Source: Ignavibacteriales bacterium (lineage in GTDB: Bacteria; Bacteroidota; Ignavibacteria; Ignavibacteriales; Melioribacteraceae). From it: a stretch of 64,000 nt of DNA. Below the pieces are notes generated by a model, which worked only from the letters and a program-made list of their open reading frames with translations, had not been told where the DNA came from and did not search any database. A program made the translations under genes and the position numbers. Numbering within the stretch: position 1 is the first letter of the stretch; every line of letters begins with the position of its first letter. Shown here one piece after another: positions 8,579 through 18,794 of this stretch. The stretch lies in assembly GCA_016177735.1 (NCBI GenBank), contig JACOUS010000018.1, positions 145,297-209,296 on the forward strand, given 5' to 3'.

Positions 8579-9105
8579 CGTTCTCTTTCTTATTCAAAAA
8601 AATTTCTACGCAAATATAATCAGTGTTATCGTATCTGTCCCAAACTTTCCAAGTTTGTTCTAGTAAATAGAAACTTCTGAAAAAATAAATTAATCTATTG
8701 CAGCCGCAGTCTTTAGACTGCGGAACATTTTTTGGAAATGCAATCTAATTCGCCGCGGCGAATTACGACTACCACTTCGTAATTAAATTTTCAAAAAGTC
8801 TTTGGTCAATAGTATATAATGCCGCAACAAGAAATATTTTCAGATACTATTTGGAATGTAGCATAAAGTATTTTGGAAAAGAACGTTTTATAAATTTTTT
8901 TTCATATCAAAAAAGTTTGGGACAGCATCAAGCTTTATGAAAAATATTGCAGATGTGATACTGCTCAAGAAAAACCGGCATAAAATCTGGATTAATTGTG
9001 AGAGGTATCAAAAGCAGAAGAGTGCTGCCTTGACGATTAAGTATAATGAACAATATATTTCCGGCGAACCCAAAAACAAATTGTATGAAAGGAGGAAGAA
9101 GAAAG
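8579..9105. other. 527-base gap with hairpins; no gene seen
   Basis: No reading frame with a plausible ribosome site is supported before the lipoprotein start at 9106. The gap holds a cluster of three hairpins (8704-8784), described separately, and an AT-rich stretch from about 8790. A good Shine-Dalgarno (aaaggagg, 9088-9095) lies ten bases before the lipoprotein ATG. The phrase tttgggaca occurs near 8910 and tgtcccaaacttt near 8635, a possible remnant inverted pair. Confidence 0.5.
8704..8784. repeat. REP-like cluster of three palindromes
   Basis: Three hairpins sit in 81 bases. The first is ccgcagtct/agactgcgg with a two-base loop (8704-8723). The second is a perfect 20-base palindrome centred on cgccg/cggcg (8746-8765). 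The third, aattacga/tcgtaatt with an eight-base loop (8761-8784), overlaps it. There is no T run, so this does not look like a terminator. It resembles extragenic REP/BIME elements and shares the ctttag/ctaaag core with the cluster at 49014-49155. Confidence 0.65.
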
Positions 9106-10440
9106 ATGAAATCGATAAAAAAATCTTTCAACTTCTTAATTCTTTTTGTTGCAGCGATAGTTACACTTAGTTTGTTGGGTTGCGAAGATTCGTCCCCGGT
9201 AGAGCCGGGAGCTTCAAACGCAACAAAAATTGAGGGCCGCGTTGTAGGGAACGGAGGTTTTTCAAAATTAGCAAAAACCGATTTTGAAAACGGTCTCGAG
9301 GGCGCAACTGTTACTGTGGCAAAAGTAGAGGCAAACGGAAGTTTAACCGTTGTCTCAAAAGGAAGCGTGCAGACAGATGCACAAGGAAAATTTGTGATTG
9401 ATGTAGAATCACAAAGTACCAATCATCTTGTTGTAATTGCGGCGAAGGGCACTTCGCAATGGAAGGCGGTGGTAACAACTACGGCAAGAAGTTCGTCAAC
9501 CGCATATTGTGCGCCGGTAAATGATGAAACAACTGCCGAAGCTGATATTTATGCACAAGTTGTTTCGCGCAGTAAAGCTGACGTAGTTGCCTATTCCGAT
9601 ATACAATCGTGTATCAATGCCGATGTTGCGGCACGGATTAAAGGAAACGCATCGCTTACTTCGCAAGTAACAACATCCGTCATTGCATATGCCGAAGCAA
9701 AAGCGAAAGCACAAGCTCATTCTTATTTCGGACTTTCTGCAATGCAGATTAACGCAATCAAGAATGCCGAGTTGAAAGCTCAGGGAGAACTGGAATCAGC
9801 TCTCTACTTTGCTAATGATAACCAAGCAAACATTGATGCGGCATTTGGAGCATACACTGAAGCGACAGTTGACGCTTATGTGAACAACAGCAGCAGTGCG
9901 GAAACTTGTGCGAAAGTTATTGATATCGGCATTCAAACTTTGGTTAATGTCTCTGCAAATTTGAGTTCCGAACTTAAACTCGCTTTGATAAAAAGCATCT
10001 CTATTAAACGAGCTCAAACATGTTCGGATGCGGTTGGGGATGAATTTGAATCATCCGGCGGTTCGCAATCCAATATGACAGTATTGGTAAGTGCGGAAAT
10101 AAATCTGCTCGTTTCAATAAATGCCGCTTCGAGTTATTCTCAAATTACGGACGCTTTTGCGCAGTTCAATTCTGTTGTTGTAGAGCAGTTTAAGTTAATT
10201 TTGTCTGCGCATGCAAATGCAATCACAACAGTAAATACAAGTATAAATTCTTCCGGCGGACCAAAAACAATTTTGAGTGCTGCCGTTTCAACTACTGCAA
10301 ATGCAGATGTAGTTCTGAATGCGTATGTAACTTTCTACAATTCGGTCTCAACGATGGTAGAAAGTTCTCTGTCTGCGGCATCATCTGCGCAAATAGAAAG
10401 TACCTCGGAAGTACTAATCCTATCGAACTCAACATTCTAA
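9106..10440 (+). CDS. Alanine-rich lipoprotein of unknown function
   Basis: The start is set at 9106 by a strong ribosome site; an upstream ATG at 9046 has none. The product of 444 residues opens with a charged n-region, a hydrophobic stretch and the lipobox LSLLGC, so it is a lipoprotein. Residues after the Cys, about 50-135, resemble a carboxypeptidase-regulatory-like beta domain (EGRVVGNGGF, GATVTVAKV, TDAQGKFVIDV). The remaining ~300 residues are Ala/Ser/Thr-rich and helical, with many phrases such as YAEAKAKAQAHS and AYTEATVDAYV, and no family I recognise. It has its own terminator and appears monocistronic. Confidence 0.8.
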   Translation: MKSIKKSFNFLILFVAAIVTLSLLGCEDSSPVEPGASNATKIEGRVVGNGGFSKLAKTDFENGLEGATVTVAKVEANGSLTVVSKGSVQTDAQGKFVIDVESQSTNHLVVIAAKGTSQWKAVVTTTARSSSTAYCAPVNDETTAEADIYAQVVSRSKADVVAYSDIQSCINADVAARIKGNASLTSQVTTSVIAYAEAKAKAQAHSYFGLSAMQINAIKNAELKAQGELESALYFANDNQANIDAAFGAYTEATVDAYVNNSSSAETCAKVIDIGIQTLVNVSANLSSELKLALIKSISIKRAQTCSDAVGDEFESSGGSQSNMTVLVSAEINLLVSINAASSYSQITDAFAQFNSVVVEQFKLILSAHANAITTVNTSINSSGGPKTILSAAVSTTANADVVLNAYVTFYNSVSTMVESSLSAASSAQIESTSEVLILSNSTF

Positions 10441-10447
10441 AAAATAA

Positions 10448-10473
10448 AAGCCGGTTTTAACACCGGCTTCTTT
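10448..10473 (+). terminator. Rho-independent terminator after the lipoprotein gene
   Basis: Arms aagccggt and accggctt (8 bp, six-base loop) are followed by a short T-rich run seven bases after the stop codon. Confidence 0.8.
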
Positions 10474-10657
10474 GTTCTGCTCGTCTTTTCAATCGCGTTA
10501 AGAATTTGTTAAATCATAAGTGATGGCATTTTAAAACTAAAGATTTGTGCTATTTTTTCGATAATCTTTTAAGAGATAACGTTTGCATATATTGACGGCG
10601 AAACAGAATTGCATTTTCTAATAAATCCTATTCTATAAAAAATCATGAGGGTGTTTA

Positions 10658-11065
10658 ATGGCTCTACTTACATGGAACAATACCTATTCGGTCAACATCA
10701 ACAGCATCGATAACCAGCACAAAAGACTTGTTGATTTGATGAACAATTTGCACGATGCGATGAAACAAGGAAAAGGGAAAGATGTTCTTGGAGAGATTCT
10801 AAATGATCTGGCAAATTATACAGTCTATCATTTTAATCATGAAGAAAAATTATTTGCATCGCATGGTTACCCGGAAGGAAATCTGCACAAGGCAGAACAC
10901 GATAAATTAATCAAACAAGTTGATGAATTGAAAAATAAGTATAATAGCGGTAGTGTTACTGTTACGTTAGATGTGTTGAATTTTTTGAAGAACTGGCTGA
11001 CCGATCACATTGTTGGGTCCGATAAAAAGTATTCTTCGTTCTTGAATGAAAGAGGAGTGAATTAA
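10658..11065 (+). CDS. Bacteriohemerythrin
   Basis: The protein has 135 residues, the usual size of a single-domain bacteriohemerythrin. All seven diiron ligands are present at canonical spacing: His21, His58, Glu62, His77, His81, His117 and Asp122. It binds O2 (or NO) at a non-heme diiron centre in the cytosol and may store, sense or scavenge oxygen, which suits an organism with oxygen-sensitive enzymes. It lies alone, with an upstream gap of about 180 bases after the lipoprotein terminator that should hold its promoter. Confidence 0.95.
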   Translation: MALLTWNNTYSVNINSIDNQHKRLVDLMNNLHDAMKQGKGKDVLGEILNDLANYTVYHFNHEEKLFASHGYPEGNLHKAEHDKLIKQVDELKNKYNSGSVTVTLDVLNFLKNWLTDHIVGSDKKYSSFLNERGVN

Positions 11066-11077
11066 CTGCAAACGAAA

Positions 11078-11102
11078 CGGCACTCAAAAAACTTGGGTGC
11101 CG
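11078..11102. terminator. Hairpin between convergent genes, possible bidirectional terminator
   Basis: The stem cggcactca/tgggtgccg (one G-T pair) lies between the converging hemerythrin and hemL genes. T runs are weak on both sides. Confidence 0.4.
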
Positions 11103-11112
11103 CTTACTCAAT

Positions 11113-12402
11113 TTATAAGACAGCTTTCAGCGCTTCGTAATTTGCAGAAATAGTTTTATCCAAATCTTCTTTTGTGTGAACTGTGGAAACGAACAGCGCT
11201 TCAAATTGTGCCGGCGGAAAATAGATTCCGCGGTTCAACATTTCATGAAAATATTTTCCGTAAAGTTTTGTATCGGATTTAACCGCAGAATTATAATCCG
11301 TTACTGTTTCTTCTGCGAAGAATAAGGTCATCATTGAACCAACACGGTTAAGCTGGAATTTTTTACCCAAAGATTTTATTCCATCCTTAAATCCATTTTC
11401 GAGGTAAACAGAATTTTCTTCGAGCGTTTGATAAACTTCCGGGTGATTTTTGATGTAAGCGAGTGCGGCAAAGCCGGCATTCATTGCAAGCGGATTCCCG
11501 CTCAAAGTTCCAGCTTGATAAACCGGTCCGCTCGGTGAAACCATTTCCATAATTTCTTTTTTGCCGCCGTATGCACCGACCGGCAAACCGCCGCCGATAA
11601 TTTTTCCGAATGTCGAAAGATCGGGTTTTACGCCGTACAATTCTTGTGCGCCGCCTTTCGATAATCTGAAGCCGGTCATTACTTCATCAAAAATCAGAAC
11701 AATTTTTTCTTCGCTGCAGACATTTCTTAATTCTGTTAAAAAATTATTTTGAGGTGCAACAGTACCCATGTTGCCGACTACCGGTTCGATTATTACTGCA
11801 GCAATCTCATTTTTATTTTGTTCGATAATTTTTTTTACCGATTCGATGTTGTTGAAATCGGCAACAAGTGTATCTGCAGCGTTTCCTTTTGTAACGCCCG
11901 GCGAAGTTGGAACACCGAATGTGAGTGCACCGCTTCCGGCTTTGATCAAAAAGAAATCGCCGTGACCGTGATAACATCCCTCGAACTTGATAATTTTTTC
12001 TTTGCCTGTGTAACCGCGAGCGGCACGAATTGCACTCATCGTTGCTTCTGTTCCGCTGTTAACCATGCGCACCATTTCGATAGAAGGAACGAGTTCGGTT
12101 ATCAGTTGTGCCATCTTAACTTCAATTTCTGTAGGTGCACCAAAGCTTGTGCCGTTATCAATTGCATGTTTGAGTGCATCGATTATAAATGAAGGATTGT
12201 GCCCGAACAAATGCGGTCCCCAGCTTCCGATGTAATCGATATATTCATTGCCGTCAACATCATACATTTTTGATCCGTTTCCTCTTGCCATAAAAACCGG
12301 GTTGCCGCCAACGGATTTAAAAGCACGCACCGGCGAGTTAACTCCACCCGGTATAAATTTTTTTGCTTGCTCGAAAAGCTGTTCACTCTTTTTGATGTTC
12401 AT
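11113..12402 (-). CDS. hemL: Glutamate-1-semialdehyde 2,1-aminomutase
   Basis: This is a PLP enzyme of 429 residues that converts glutamate-1-semialdehyde to 5-aminolevulinate, step two of the C5 heme pathway. The N-terminus [18 protein letters not shown], the segment [18 protein letters not shown], the Asp of [11 protein letters not shown] and the PLP-binding Lys in [18 protein letters not shown] are all diagnostic of HemL rather than other class III aminotransferases. It is separated from the main hem cluster by the MFS, cupin and thioesterase genes, and probably has its own promoter. Confidence 0.97.
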   Translation of the reverse strand: MNIKKSEQLFEQAKKFIPGGVNSPVRAFKSVGGNPVFMARGNGSKMYDVDGNEYIDYIGSWGPHLFGHNPSFIIDALKHAIDNGTSFGAPTEIEVKMAQLITELVPSIEMVRMVNSGTEATMSAIRAARGYTGKEKIIKFEGCYHGHGDFFLIKAGSGALTFGVPTSPGVTKGNAADTLVADFNNIESVKKIIEQNKNEIAAVIIEPVVGNMGTVAPQNNFLTELRNVCSEEKIVLIFDEVMTGFRLSKGGAQELYGVKPDLSTFGKIIGGGLPVGAYGGKKEIMEMVSPSGPVYQAGTLSGNPLAMNAGFAALAYIKNHPEVYQTLEENSVYLENGFKDGIKSLGKKFQLNRVGSMMTLFFAEETVTDYNSAVKSDTKLYGKYFHEMLNRGIYFPPAQFEALFVSTVHTKEDLDKTISANYEALKAVL

Positions 12403-12531
12403 TATTTCTCCAATACTTTTCTATTTTTCGTATGTATTTTCAAAGTTGTACAAACAAAAATAGTTATAAATGATTTTATCCCAAATTTTGGCTTGTAAGA
12501 TTTATCGGTTATAGAATAAACAGAGGTTGAA

Positions 12532-12861
12532 ATGGAAATTAATGAAGTCCCTTTCACTGTAATTGATTGGAGTAAAGTAGAAGCGGAAGAACATCCCGGC
12601 GAAAGAGGGAAAGCAGTCTGGAAAGTTTTTAAGGAAGGGAATATCCGTGTACGGATGGTTGAATATTCGCCCGGTTACATTGCAGACCATTGGTGCAAAA
12701 AAGGTCACGTAATTCTTGTGCTGGAAGGAGAGATGACTACAGAACTTGACGACGGAAGAAAATTTATAACTTCAAAAGGAAGTTCGTATCAAGTTGCGGA
12801 TGACGATGGCGCGCACCGGACATTTACTGAAACCGGCGTTAAACTTTTTATTGTTGATTGA
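12532..12861 (+). CDS. Small cupin protein (DHCW-cupin-like)
   Basis: The protein is a single cupin domain of 109 residues, with motif 1 around DHWCKKGHVILVLEGEM and motif 2 near GSSYQVADDDGAHRTF. The signature DHWC plus GHVILVLEG suggests the DHCW-cupin group, whose substrate is unknown. The stop overlaps the beginning of the thioesterase gene region (ATG at 12882 lies 20 bases on), so the two are probably co-transcribed. Confidence 0.8.
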   Translation: MEINEVPFTVIDWSKVEAEEHPGERGKAVWKVFKEGNIRVRMVEYSPGYIADHWCKKGHVILVLEGEMTTELDDGRKFITSKGSSYQVADDDGAHRTFTETGVKLFIVD

Positions 12862-12881
12862 TGCTATTAAACGGAGATAAA

Positions 12882-13388
12882 ATGATTCATCACATTGTCG
12901 GCAAACAGCATAACTCGAAAATGTGTTTCGTGTGCGGGCTGAAAAACAAGTTTGGTATTCACGCGCATTTTTATGTTACGGAAAATCAGGAATTGATTGC
13001 GTTGTTCACACCTTCGGAAGAACATCAAAGTTATCCGGGAAGACTGCACGGCGGAATTGCCTCTGCAATTCTTGATGAAACGATTGGACGTGCAATTCTT
13101 AATAAGTACGAAGAAGAAGTTTGGGGCGTTACGATTGATCTCAATGTTAAATTCAAAAAGTCGATTCCGCTCAACGAAGAATTAAAAGTGGTCGGAAGAA
13201 TTACTAGTGAGAACAGCAGAATGTTTGAAGGAACCGGCGAAATTATTTTGCAGAATGGAGATGTTGCCGTTACAGCATCCGGCAAATATTTGAAAGTACC
13301 GCTCGAAAAGATTACGGACTTTGACAAAGAAGAAAACGAGTGGCGAATTGTTGAACTGAAAACCGATCCGAAGAAAATTGAGACATAA
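12882..13388 (+). CDS. Hotdog-fold thioesterase (PaaI/4HBT type)
   Basis: The start chosen is the ATG at 12882, which has a ggag five bases before it; earlier TTG/ATG codons at 12858/12861 overlap the cupin stop and lack such a site. The 168-residue product begins IVGKQHNSKMCFVCGLKN, a signature of hotdog thioesterases of the 4HBT/PaaI class. The central helix motif YPGRLHGGIASAILDETIG carries the usual catalytic region, followed by DLNVKFKKSIPL. It likely hydrolyses an acyl-CoA thioester; the substrate is not indicated. Confidence 0.85.
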   Translation: MIHHIVGKQHNSKMCFVCGLKNKFGIHAHFYVTENQELIALFTPSEEHQSYPGRLHGGIASAILDETIGRAILNKYEEEVWGVTIDLNVKFKKSIPLNEELKVVGRITSENSRMFEGTGEIILQNGDVAVTASGKYLKVPLEKITDFDKEENEWRIVELKTDPKKIET

Positions 13389-13393
13389 AATTA

Positions 13394-14704
13394 TCAAGCA
13401 AGCGAAGAAAGTTTCGGCGAATAAATTTTTATAAGCATGTAAAACAAGAATAGAATAGCGGCGTTCACTATCACTGCGGTAGGTATCCCGAAGTGTTCTG
13501 CAATCATTCCGATCCAAAGCGAGCCGAGCGGATAAAGTGCAAAGAAAGTAAATGTATAAAAGCTGATTACTCTTCCCCTAAATTTTTCTTCTACGATTGT
13601 TTGTATCAATCCGTTGGAAAGATTGTATTGAGTGATAATCATTCCGCCGATCAACACGAGCAAAAAGAGTGAAATAAAAAGTGACCGGTTAAAAGAAAAA
13701 AGAAAAAGTAGAACCGGCAAAGATGCAACACTGTATCCGAGATATTTTCCGCGAACTATGTAACGATTAATTGTTGCAATGATTAGTGCAAATAGTACAG
13801 CACCGGCGCCGCGTGCAGACTGCAGAAATCCATTTGTTGTTGAATCACCGTGAAGAATTTTTACCGCCCATGCCGGAAACAATGTAACGAGTCCCATTCC
13901 AAAAAAACTTAGCATCGAAGTAATTAGCAGAACCGAAAAAATAGCTTTCTCCGTTCTCAAATATTCGAATGCTTCTTTAACGTCCGTCAAAACAGAATTG
14001 CCGTTGTGATTCAATTCCACCGGTTTCAATTTCATCTGAAATAAATTTATGAGCACGGCAAGGAAGGAAATTGCATTTAAAGTAAAACACCAGCCCGGAC
14101 CAAATATTGCATAAATAATTCCGCCGAGTGCCGGTCCAACTGCTGTAGCAGTGTTAAACATTGTTGAGTTGAGTGCAATTCCGTTTACGAGATCTTCTTT
14201 ATCGACAAGCTCGTTCACAAATGCGTGACGTGCCGGTGCATCGAATGCATTTGCAATTCCAGAAAAGAAAGCGAGTATAATTATATGCCACGGCTGAATG
14301 ACATTTGTGAATGTTAAGAGAGCAAGTATAACGGCAATCGTCATCATTCCGATTTGAGTGTAAACAATAATTTTTCTGCGCGGGTAGCGGTCTGCTGCAA
14401 CACCGGCGTAAAAAGTAAAAAGCCATGCCGGTATTCCGCTTGCAAATCCAACATATCCTAAAAATGCCGGCGAGTGTGTCAACTCGAAAACAAAATAGGC
14501 AAGTGCGGTCGATTGCATCCACGATCCGAAAAGTGAAATCATTTGTCCCCAAAACCACAAACGATAATTGGGATATTTTAGCGCAGCAAAAGTATTCCTG
14601 ATACTAAATTTTGTTTTTAGCTTCGGGAAAAATCTTTTAACGCTTCCATCTTCAGGTGGAATTACTATCGGGGAAACATCAACATCGGAATTATTACTTT
14701 GCAT
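13394..14704 (-). CDS. MFS exporter (EntS-like, MFS_3)
   Basis: The protein has 436 residues with about 12 membrane segments. Its N-terminus FAALKYPNYRLWFWGQMISL, followed by GSWMQSTALAYFVFELTHSP, is typical of the MFS_3 (EntS-like, transmembrane secretion effector) family. The A-motif-like loop AGVAADRYPRRKI is present. Such proteins export small molecules including siderophores and drugs. It lies 3' to and apart from hemB on the same strand, and converges with the thioesterase gene five bases away. No siderophore genes are nearby, so the substrate is open. Confidence 0.87.
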   Translation of the reverse strand: MQSNNSDVDVSPIVIPPEDGSVKRFFPKLKTKFSIRNTFAALKYPNYRLWFWGQMISLFGSWMQSTALAYFVFELTHSPAFLGYVGFASGIPAWLFTFYAGVAADRYPRRKIIVYTQIGMMTIAVILALLTFTNVIQPWHIIILAFFSGIANAFDAPARHAFVNELVDKEDLVNGIALNSTMFNTATAVGPALGGIIYAIFGPGWCFTLNAISFLAVLINLFQMKLKPVELNHNGNSVLTDVKEAFEYLRTEKAIFSVLLITSMLSFFGMGLVTLFPAWAVKILHGDSTTNGFLQSARGAGAVLFALIIATINRYIVRGKYLGYSVASLPVLLFLFSFNRSLFISLFLLVLIGGMIITQYNLSNGLIQTIVEEKFRGRVISFYTFTFFALYPLGSLWIGMIAEHFGIPTAVIVNAAILFLFYMLIKIYSPKLSSLA

Positions 14705-14730
14705 AAAAAACTTCTACCAATAATATTGCT

Positions 14731-14800
14731 CACGCTCTTGATCTTAATCATGATCTCAAAAGGAGAAGAACAAGAATAAGATCAAGAACATGAGTATGAA
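14731..14800. repeat. Intergenic inverted repeat, family shared with 33445-33527
   Basis: Arms tcttgatctta (14736-14746) and taagatcaaga (14777-14787) are exact inverted copies, followed by aagaacatgag. The latter 11-mer and its gctc-tgatctt counterpart recur in the larger hairpin at 33445-33527, so both belong to one dispersed family. Confidence 0.5.
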
Positions 14801-14814
14801 AACATTTCTTGTTG

Positions 14815-15863
<1,049 letters not shown>

Positions 15864-15866
<3 letters not shown>

Positions 15867-16286
15867 TAATTTTACGTTCGGTGTTTGTATTGAATTTCCT
15901 TTTGCTGTTTTGATACTGCTTACTAATAATCTTTCTATTTCATCGCAATCTTTAAACATACTTTCGAATTCATTTTCATTTATTATTTCTGCCGCATGAA
16001 ATACTTTTAACCAGAAATCTGTTTCTCTTGATTCTTTTAATGAAATATCTAATTTGTTTACAAAATCTTTTTTCGAATGAGCACTTTGAGCTTCGGAAAC
16101 ATTGGCTCCAATTGAAGTCCCTGATCTCAACAATTGTTCATAAATTGAACGTAAATCTTTGTCTTTCTTTAATAAGTATTTATAAAATTTGACAATTCTA
16201 ACGGCAAAGCTGAAAGATTTTTCACGAAGAGTATTTCCATATTTTGCTTTGGATTCCGCAACTGTGAATGTTTTCCTTTTATACAT
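15864..16286 (-). CDS. Four-helix-bundle protein of the S23/IVP family
   Basis: The 140-residue protein matches the four-helix-bundle family (TIGR02436) related to the protein encoded by 23S rRNA intervening sequences. Conserved parts are SFAVRIVKFYKYL, LRSIYEQLLRSGTSIGANVSEAQ and FVNKLDISLKESRETDFWL. Its biochemical role is not known; a related fold (Avd) serves in diversity-generating retroelements, but no reverse transcriptase is nearby. The gene interrupts the hem gene series, and members of one repeat family touch both ends (15811-15866 and 16314-16344), so it looks like an inserted unit. Confidence 0.88.
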
Positions 16287-16313
16287 AGCTGCTCCAATTT
16301 ATTTATGAAAAAT

Positions 16314-16344
16314 TCTGCGTTCGTCATTCTGCACTCTGCACTCG
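16314..16344. repeat. Dispersed repeat, ctgcactctgcattc family, copy 2
   Basis: The tract contains tcattctgcactctgcactcg, the same tandem-word family as copies 1 and 3-5. It lies upstream of the four-helix-bundle gene and overlaps the last codons of hemG. Confidence 0.7.
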
Positions 16345-17697
16345 TTTTAGAATTGTTTCAGAATTCTTGATGCAATCTCCAACAGAAATTCCGCCGCGGA
16401 AATTGCCACCGATGAAAATTCCCGGATTCTCTTTCTCAAATTTATTAAAATAATTTTCGTGTTCTATGTAACCGATATTGTATTGCGGAATCGCTTTCTG
16501 CCACATTCTATCTTTCACAAAAACCGGATCACCGTTTACTTTTGTAATCTCTTTGAATTCATGTAGAACTTTATCGATAAGTTTTTCTTTCTCCATTTCA
16601 AAAAGATGTGATGAGCGCGCACCGCCAACAAATAAAGTGAACGCAGCTTTATCATCATCGCAGCGATTTGGAAATATTGTTGAACTCCAAATTGCACCGA
16701 GGAATGTTTTCTGTTCTTTTGACGGAATCAAATAACCAAAGCCGTCAAGAGGACGTGCGATTTGATCTTTTCTAAATCCGAGATACAAAACCATAACCGG
16801 TGGATAAAAAATATCATTTGCATGATTCACAAATTCTTTATCCAAAGAAGAAAATATTTTTGAAGCAGTATGAGCCGGAACAGTTGATAAAACATAATCG
16901 GAAATTATTTCTTTTATCACTCCATTCTGCTCATAACGAATATTCCAATTTTTCATTCTGCATTCTACATTCTGCACTCTGCATTCGTAAACAACGCGTT
17001 CTTTCAATTTTTCAGCAATTGCCTTCGGAAAACTTTGCATGCCATTTATGAAGGAAAACATTTTTGCACTTTGCTTGGATTGCTCTGCTCTCTGTTTTCT
17101 TTCCCTCGCACCTTTTATCATTCCTTTTACAAGTCCGCCGTAAACTTCTTCCAAACGATAAAGTTTTGGGAATGCAGATTTCACACTGAGTTTGTTCGGA
17201 TCGCCGGCAAACACGCCGCTAACAAAAGGATCAATCGCATAATCCAAAAATTCTTGTCCCAATCTTCTGCGTACAAACTGCGCCATGCTTTGATAGTAAC
17301 CGTCATTTGATTTACCGATAAACGGTTCTGCCATCACACGTAGCTTTGCTTTTGTAGAAAATAATTTTGTTTTGATAAACGCCGGCGGAGTAGTCGGCAG
17401 AGGATAAAGTTCATTGTTTCGTAATATGTAACGTTTGTTAGCCGATTCATTTGCATAAATCATTTCTTCGGATAAACCAATTTCATCAGCAAGCTCGCGT
17501 ATCAGGGGCGTTGTTTCGAGTCCGCTGTTCGGACCCAAATCAATTAAGAAACCGTTTTCGCGAATCGTTTCCATTGCGCCGCCGGCTTCGCTTTTCGTTT
17601 CAAGGATTGTTATATCGAATCCTTCTTTGTGAAGCCAGTATGCTGTTGCAAGTCCGGAAATTCCGGCACCGAGTATTGTGATTTTCTTTTTGTTCAT
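16324..17697 (-). CDS. hemG: Protoporphyrinogen oxidase (HemY-type, FAD)
   Basis: The 457-residue flavoprotein opens with the FAD-binding motif ILGAGISGLATAYWL and GGAMETIRENGFLIDLGPN, and ends with FIGGNFRGGISVGDCI, as in the HemY-type (oxygen-dependent) protoporphyrinogen/coproporphyrinogen oxidase family. It catalyses the six-electron oxidation before iron insertion. It overlaps hemH by four bases. Residues about 237-250 (ECRVQNVECRMKN) are encoded by a copy of the dispersed repeat, and the last codons run into another copy. Whether the substrate is protoporphyrinogen or coproporphyrinogen cannot be settled here; ferrochelatase and HemN nearby favour the classical route. Confidence 0.92.
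   Translation of the reverse strand: MNKKKITILGAGISGLATAYWLHKEGFDITILETKSEAGGAMETIRENGFLIDLGPNSGLETTPLIRELADEIGLSEEMIYANESANKRYILRNNELYPLPTTPPAFIKTKLFSTKAKLRVMAEPFIGKSNDGYYQSMAQFVRRRLGQEFLDYAIDPFVSGVFAGDPNKLSVKSAFPKLYRLEEVYGGLVKGMIKGARERKQRAEQSKQSAKMFSFINGMQSFPKAIAEKLKERVVYECRVQNVECRMKNWNIRYEQNGVIKEIISDYVLSTVPAHTASKIFSSLDKEFVNHANDIFYPPVMVLYLGFRKDQIARPLDGFGYLIPSKEQKTFLGAIWSSTIFPNRCDDDKAAFTLFVGGARSSHLFEMEKEKLIDKVLHEFKEITKVNGDPVFVKDRMWQKAIPQYNIGYIEHENYFNKFEKENPGIFIGGNFRGGISVGDCIKNSETILKRVQSAE
16950..16987. repeat. Dispersed repeat inside the hemG reading frame, copy 3
   Basis: The tract carries cattctgcattctaca followed by the 17-mer ttctgcactctgcattc (16970-16986), identical to 60804-60820. 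It is in frame and is translated as ECRVQNVECRMKN in HemG. Confidence 0.8.
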
Positions 17698-18647
17698 AAT
17701 TTTTGTTCAACAAGATTTTTCAAAGCTTCCACAAATAGTTTTGAATCGTTCAACCCGGTCATCACAACATAATTTTCTATTCCTACTTTTTCCGCAACGT
17801 GTCTGTATTCGATATTTAATTCAAACAAAGTTTCTACATGATCTGAAACAAAACTGATCGGGATAATCAACAAATTTTTTTTGTCTTGTGAAGATAGTTC
17901 TTCAATTTTTTTAGCGGTTGCCGGTTCAAGCCATTTCATAGGTCCAACTTTGCTTTGAAAGCACAAATGATATTCATGCGAATTTTTTCGTGTGTTCATC
18001 ACAGCTTCCATCGTCTCTTTTATTTGATGACTATAGGGGTCGCCTTTTTTTACCAAACTAACCGGCGTGCCGTGTGCGCTGAAAACAAGCTGTACATCTT
18101 TTCTAACATTTTCGGGAAATCTCAAAAGTGATTCGTCTATTCGTTCGTTAATTGCCGCAACATATTTCTCATTTGTTTGATAACTGTTTACATAAACTAA
18201 TTTTGATTTATCATCAGTGCAATGTCTTTTCCATTCGTTAAATGAAGAGCCGGTTGTTGTGATTGAATAGTGCGGGTAAAGAGGCAGCAGAATAATCTTA
18301 TCATACTTTCCGTTTTGAACTTTAGCCACAATTTCTTTTGTAAGCGGTTTCCAATAACGCATCGCAGTGTGAACATCAATATCACGATTGTCTTTTCTCA
18401 ATGATTCTTCAAGCATCGAGCGTTGTAGCTCTGTCCACTCGTTCAATGGTGATTTGCCGCCGATAAGTTTGTACTCTTCCACAATTTTTGGTGCGCGTCT
18501 GCTTGAAATAATTTTTGCAAAAAGTTTTTGACCGAACGGAAGCTTAAAAATATCGGGGTCGCAAAAAAGATTATATAAAAACGGTTCAACCGATTCGAGT
18601 GAATCAGGTCCGCCGAGATTAAAAAGTACTACTGCAGTTTTATGCAA
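17694..18647 (-). CDS. hemH: Ferrochelatase
   Basis: The 317-residue enzyme inserts Fe(II) into protoporphyrin (or coproporphyrin). It begins AVVLFNLGGPDSLESVEPFL, and has the catalytic His in VFSAHGTPVSLVKKGDPY and the Glu region SDHVETLFELNIEY. The stop overlaps the hemG start by four bases, so the pair is translationally coupled. The 5' side faces the divergent MNT/HEPN genes, and the promoter must lie in the roughly 145-base gap. Confidence 0.96.
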   Translation of the reverse strand: MHKTAVVLFNLGGPDSLESVEPFLYNLFCDPDIFKLPFGQKLFAKIISSRRAPKIVEEYKLIGGKSPLNEWTELQRSMLEESLRKDNRDIDVHTAMRYWKPLTKEIVAKVQNGKYDKIILLPLYPHYSITTTGSSFNEWKRHCTDDKSKLVYVNSYQTNEKYVAAINERIDESLLRFPENVRKDVQLVFSAHGTPVSLVKKGDPYSHQIKETMEAVMNTRKNSHEYHLCFQSKVGPMKWLEPATAKKIEELSSQDKKNLLIIPISFVSDHVETLFELNIEYRHVAEKVGIENYVVMTGLNDSKLFVEALKNLVEQKL

Positions 18648-18794
18648 AATCGATTCCTTTCGTAGTGATTCATTAAAATGCGCAACACAAATTTATGAAA
18701 TTTCGTATACTAAAAACTTGTTGGTAAAAAGTATTCCGGCAGAGAAAAATTGATACAAGTACAATTTTTACTTATGTTTTAACGGAAATAATTG

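Noticed and set aside
8928..9422. Open frame of 164 codons on the minus strand
   Set aside because: It is the opposite strand of the lipoprotein gene, has no ribosome site or recognisable domain, and its residue mix is a shadow of the Ala/Thr-rich coding strand.
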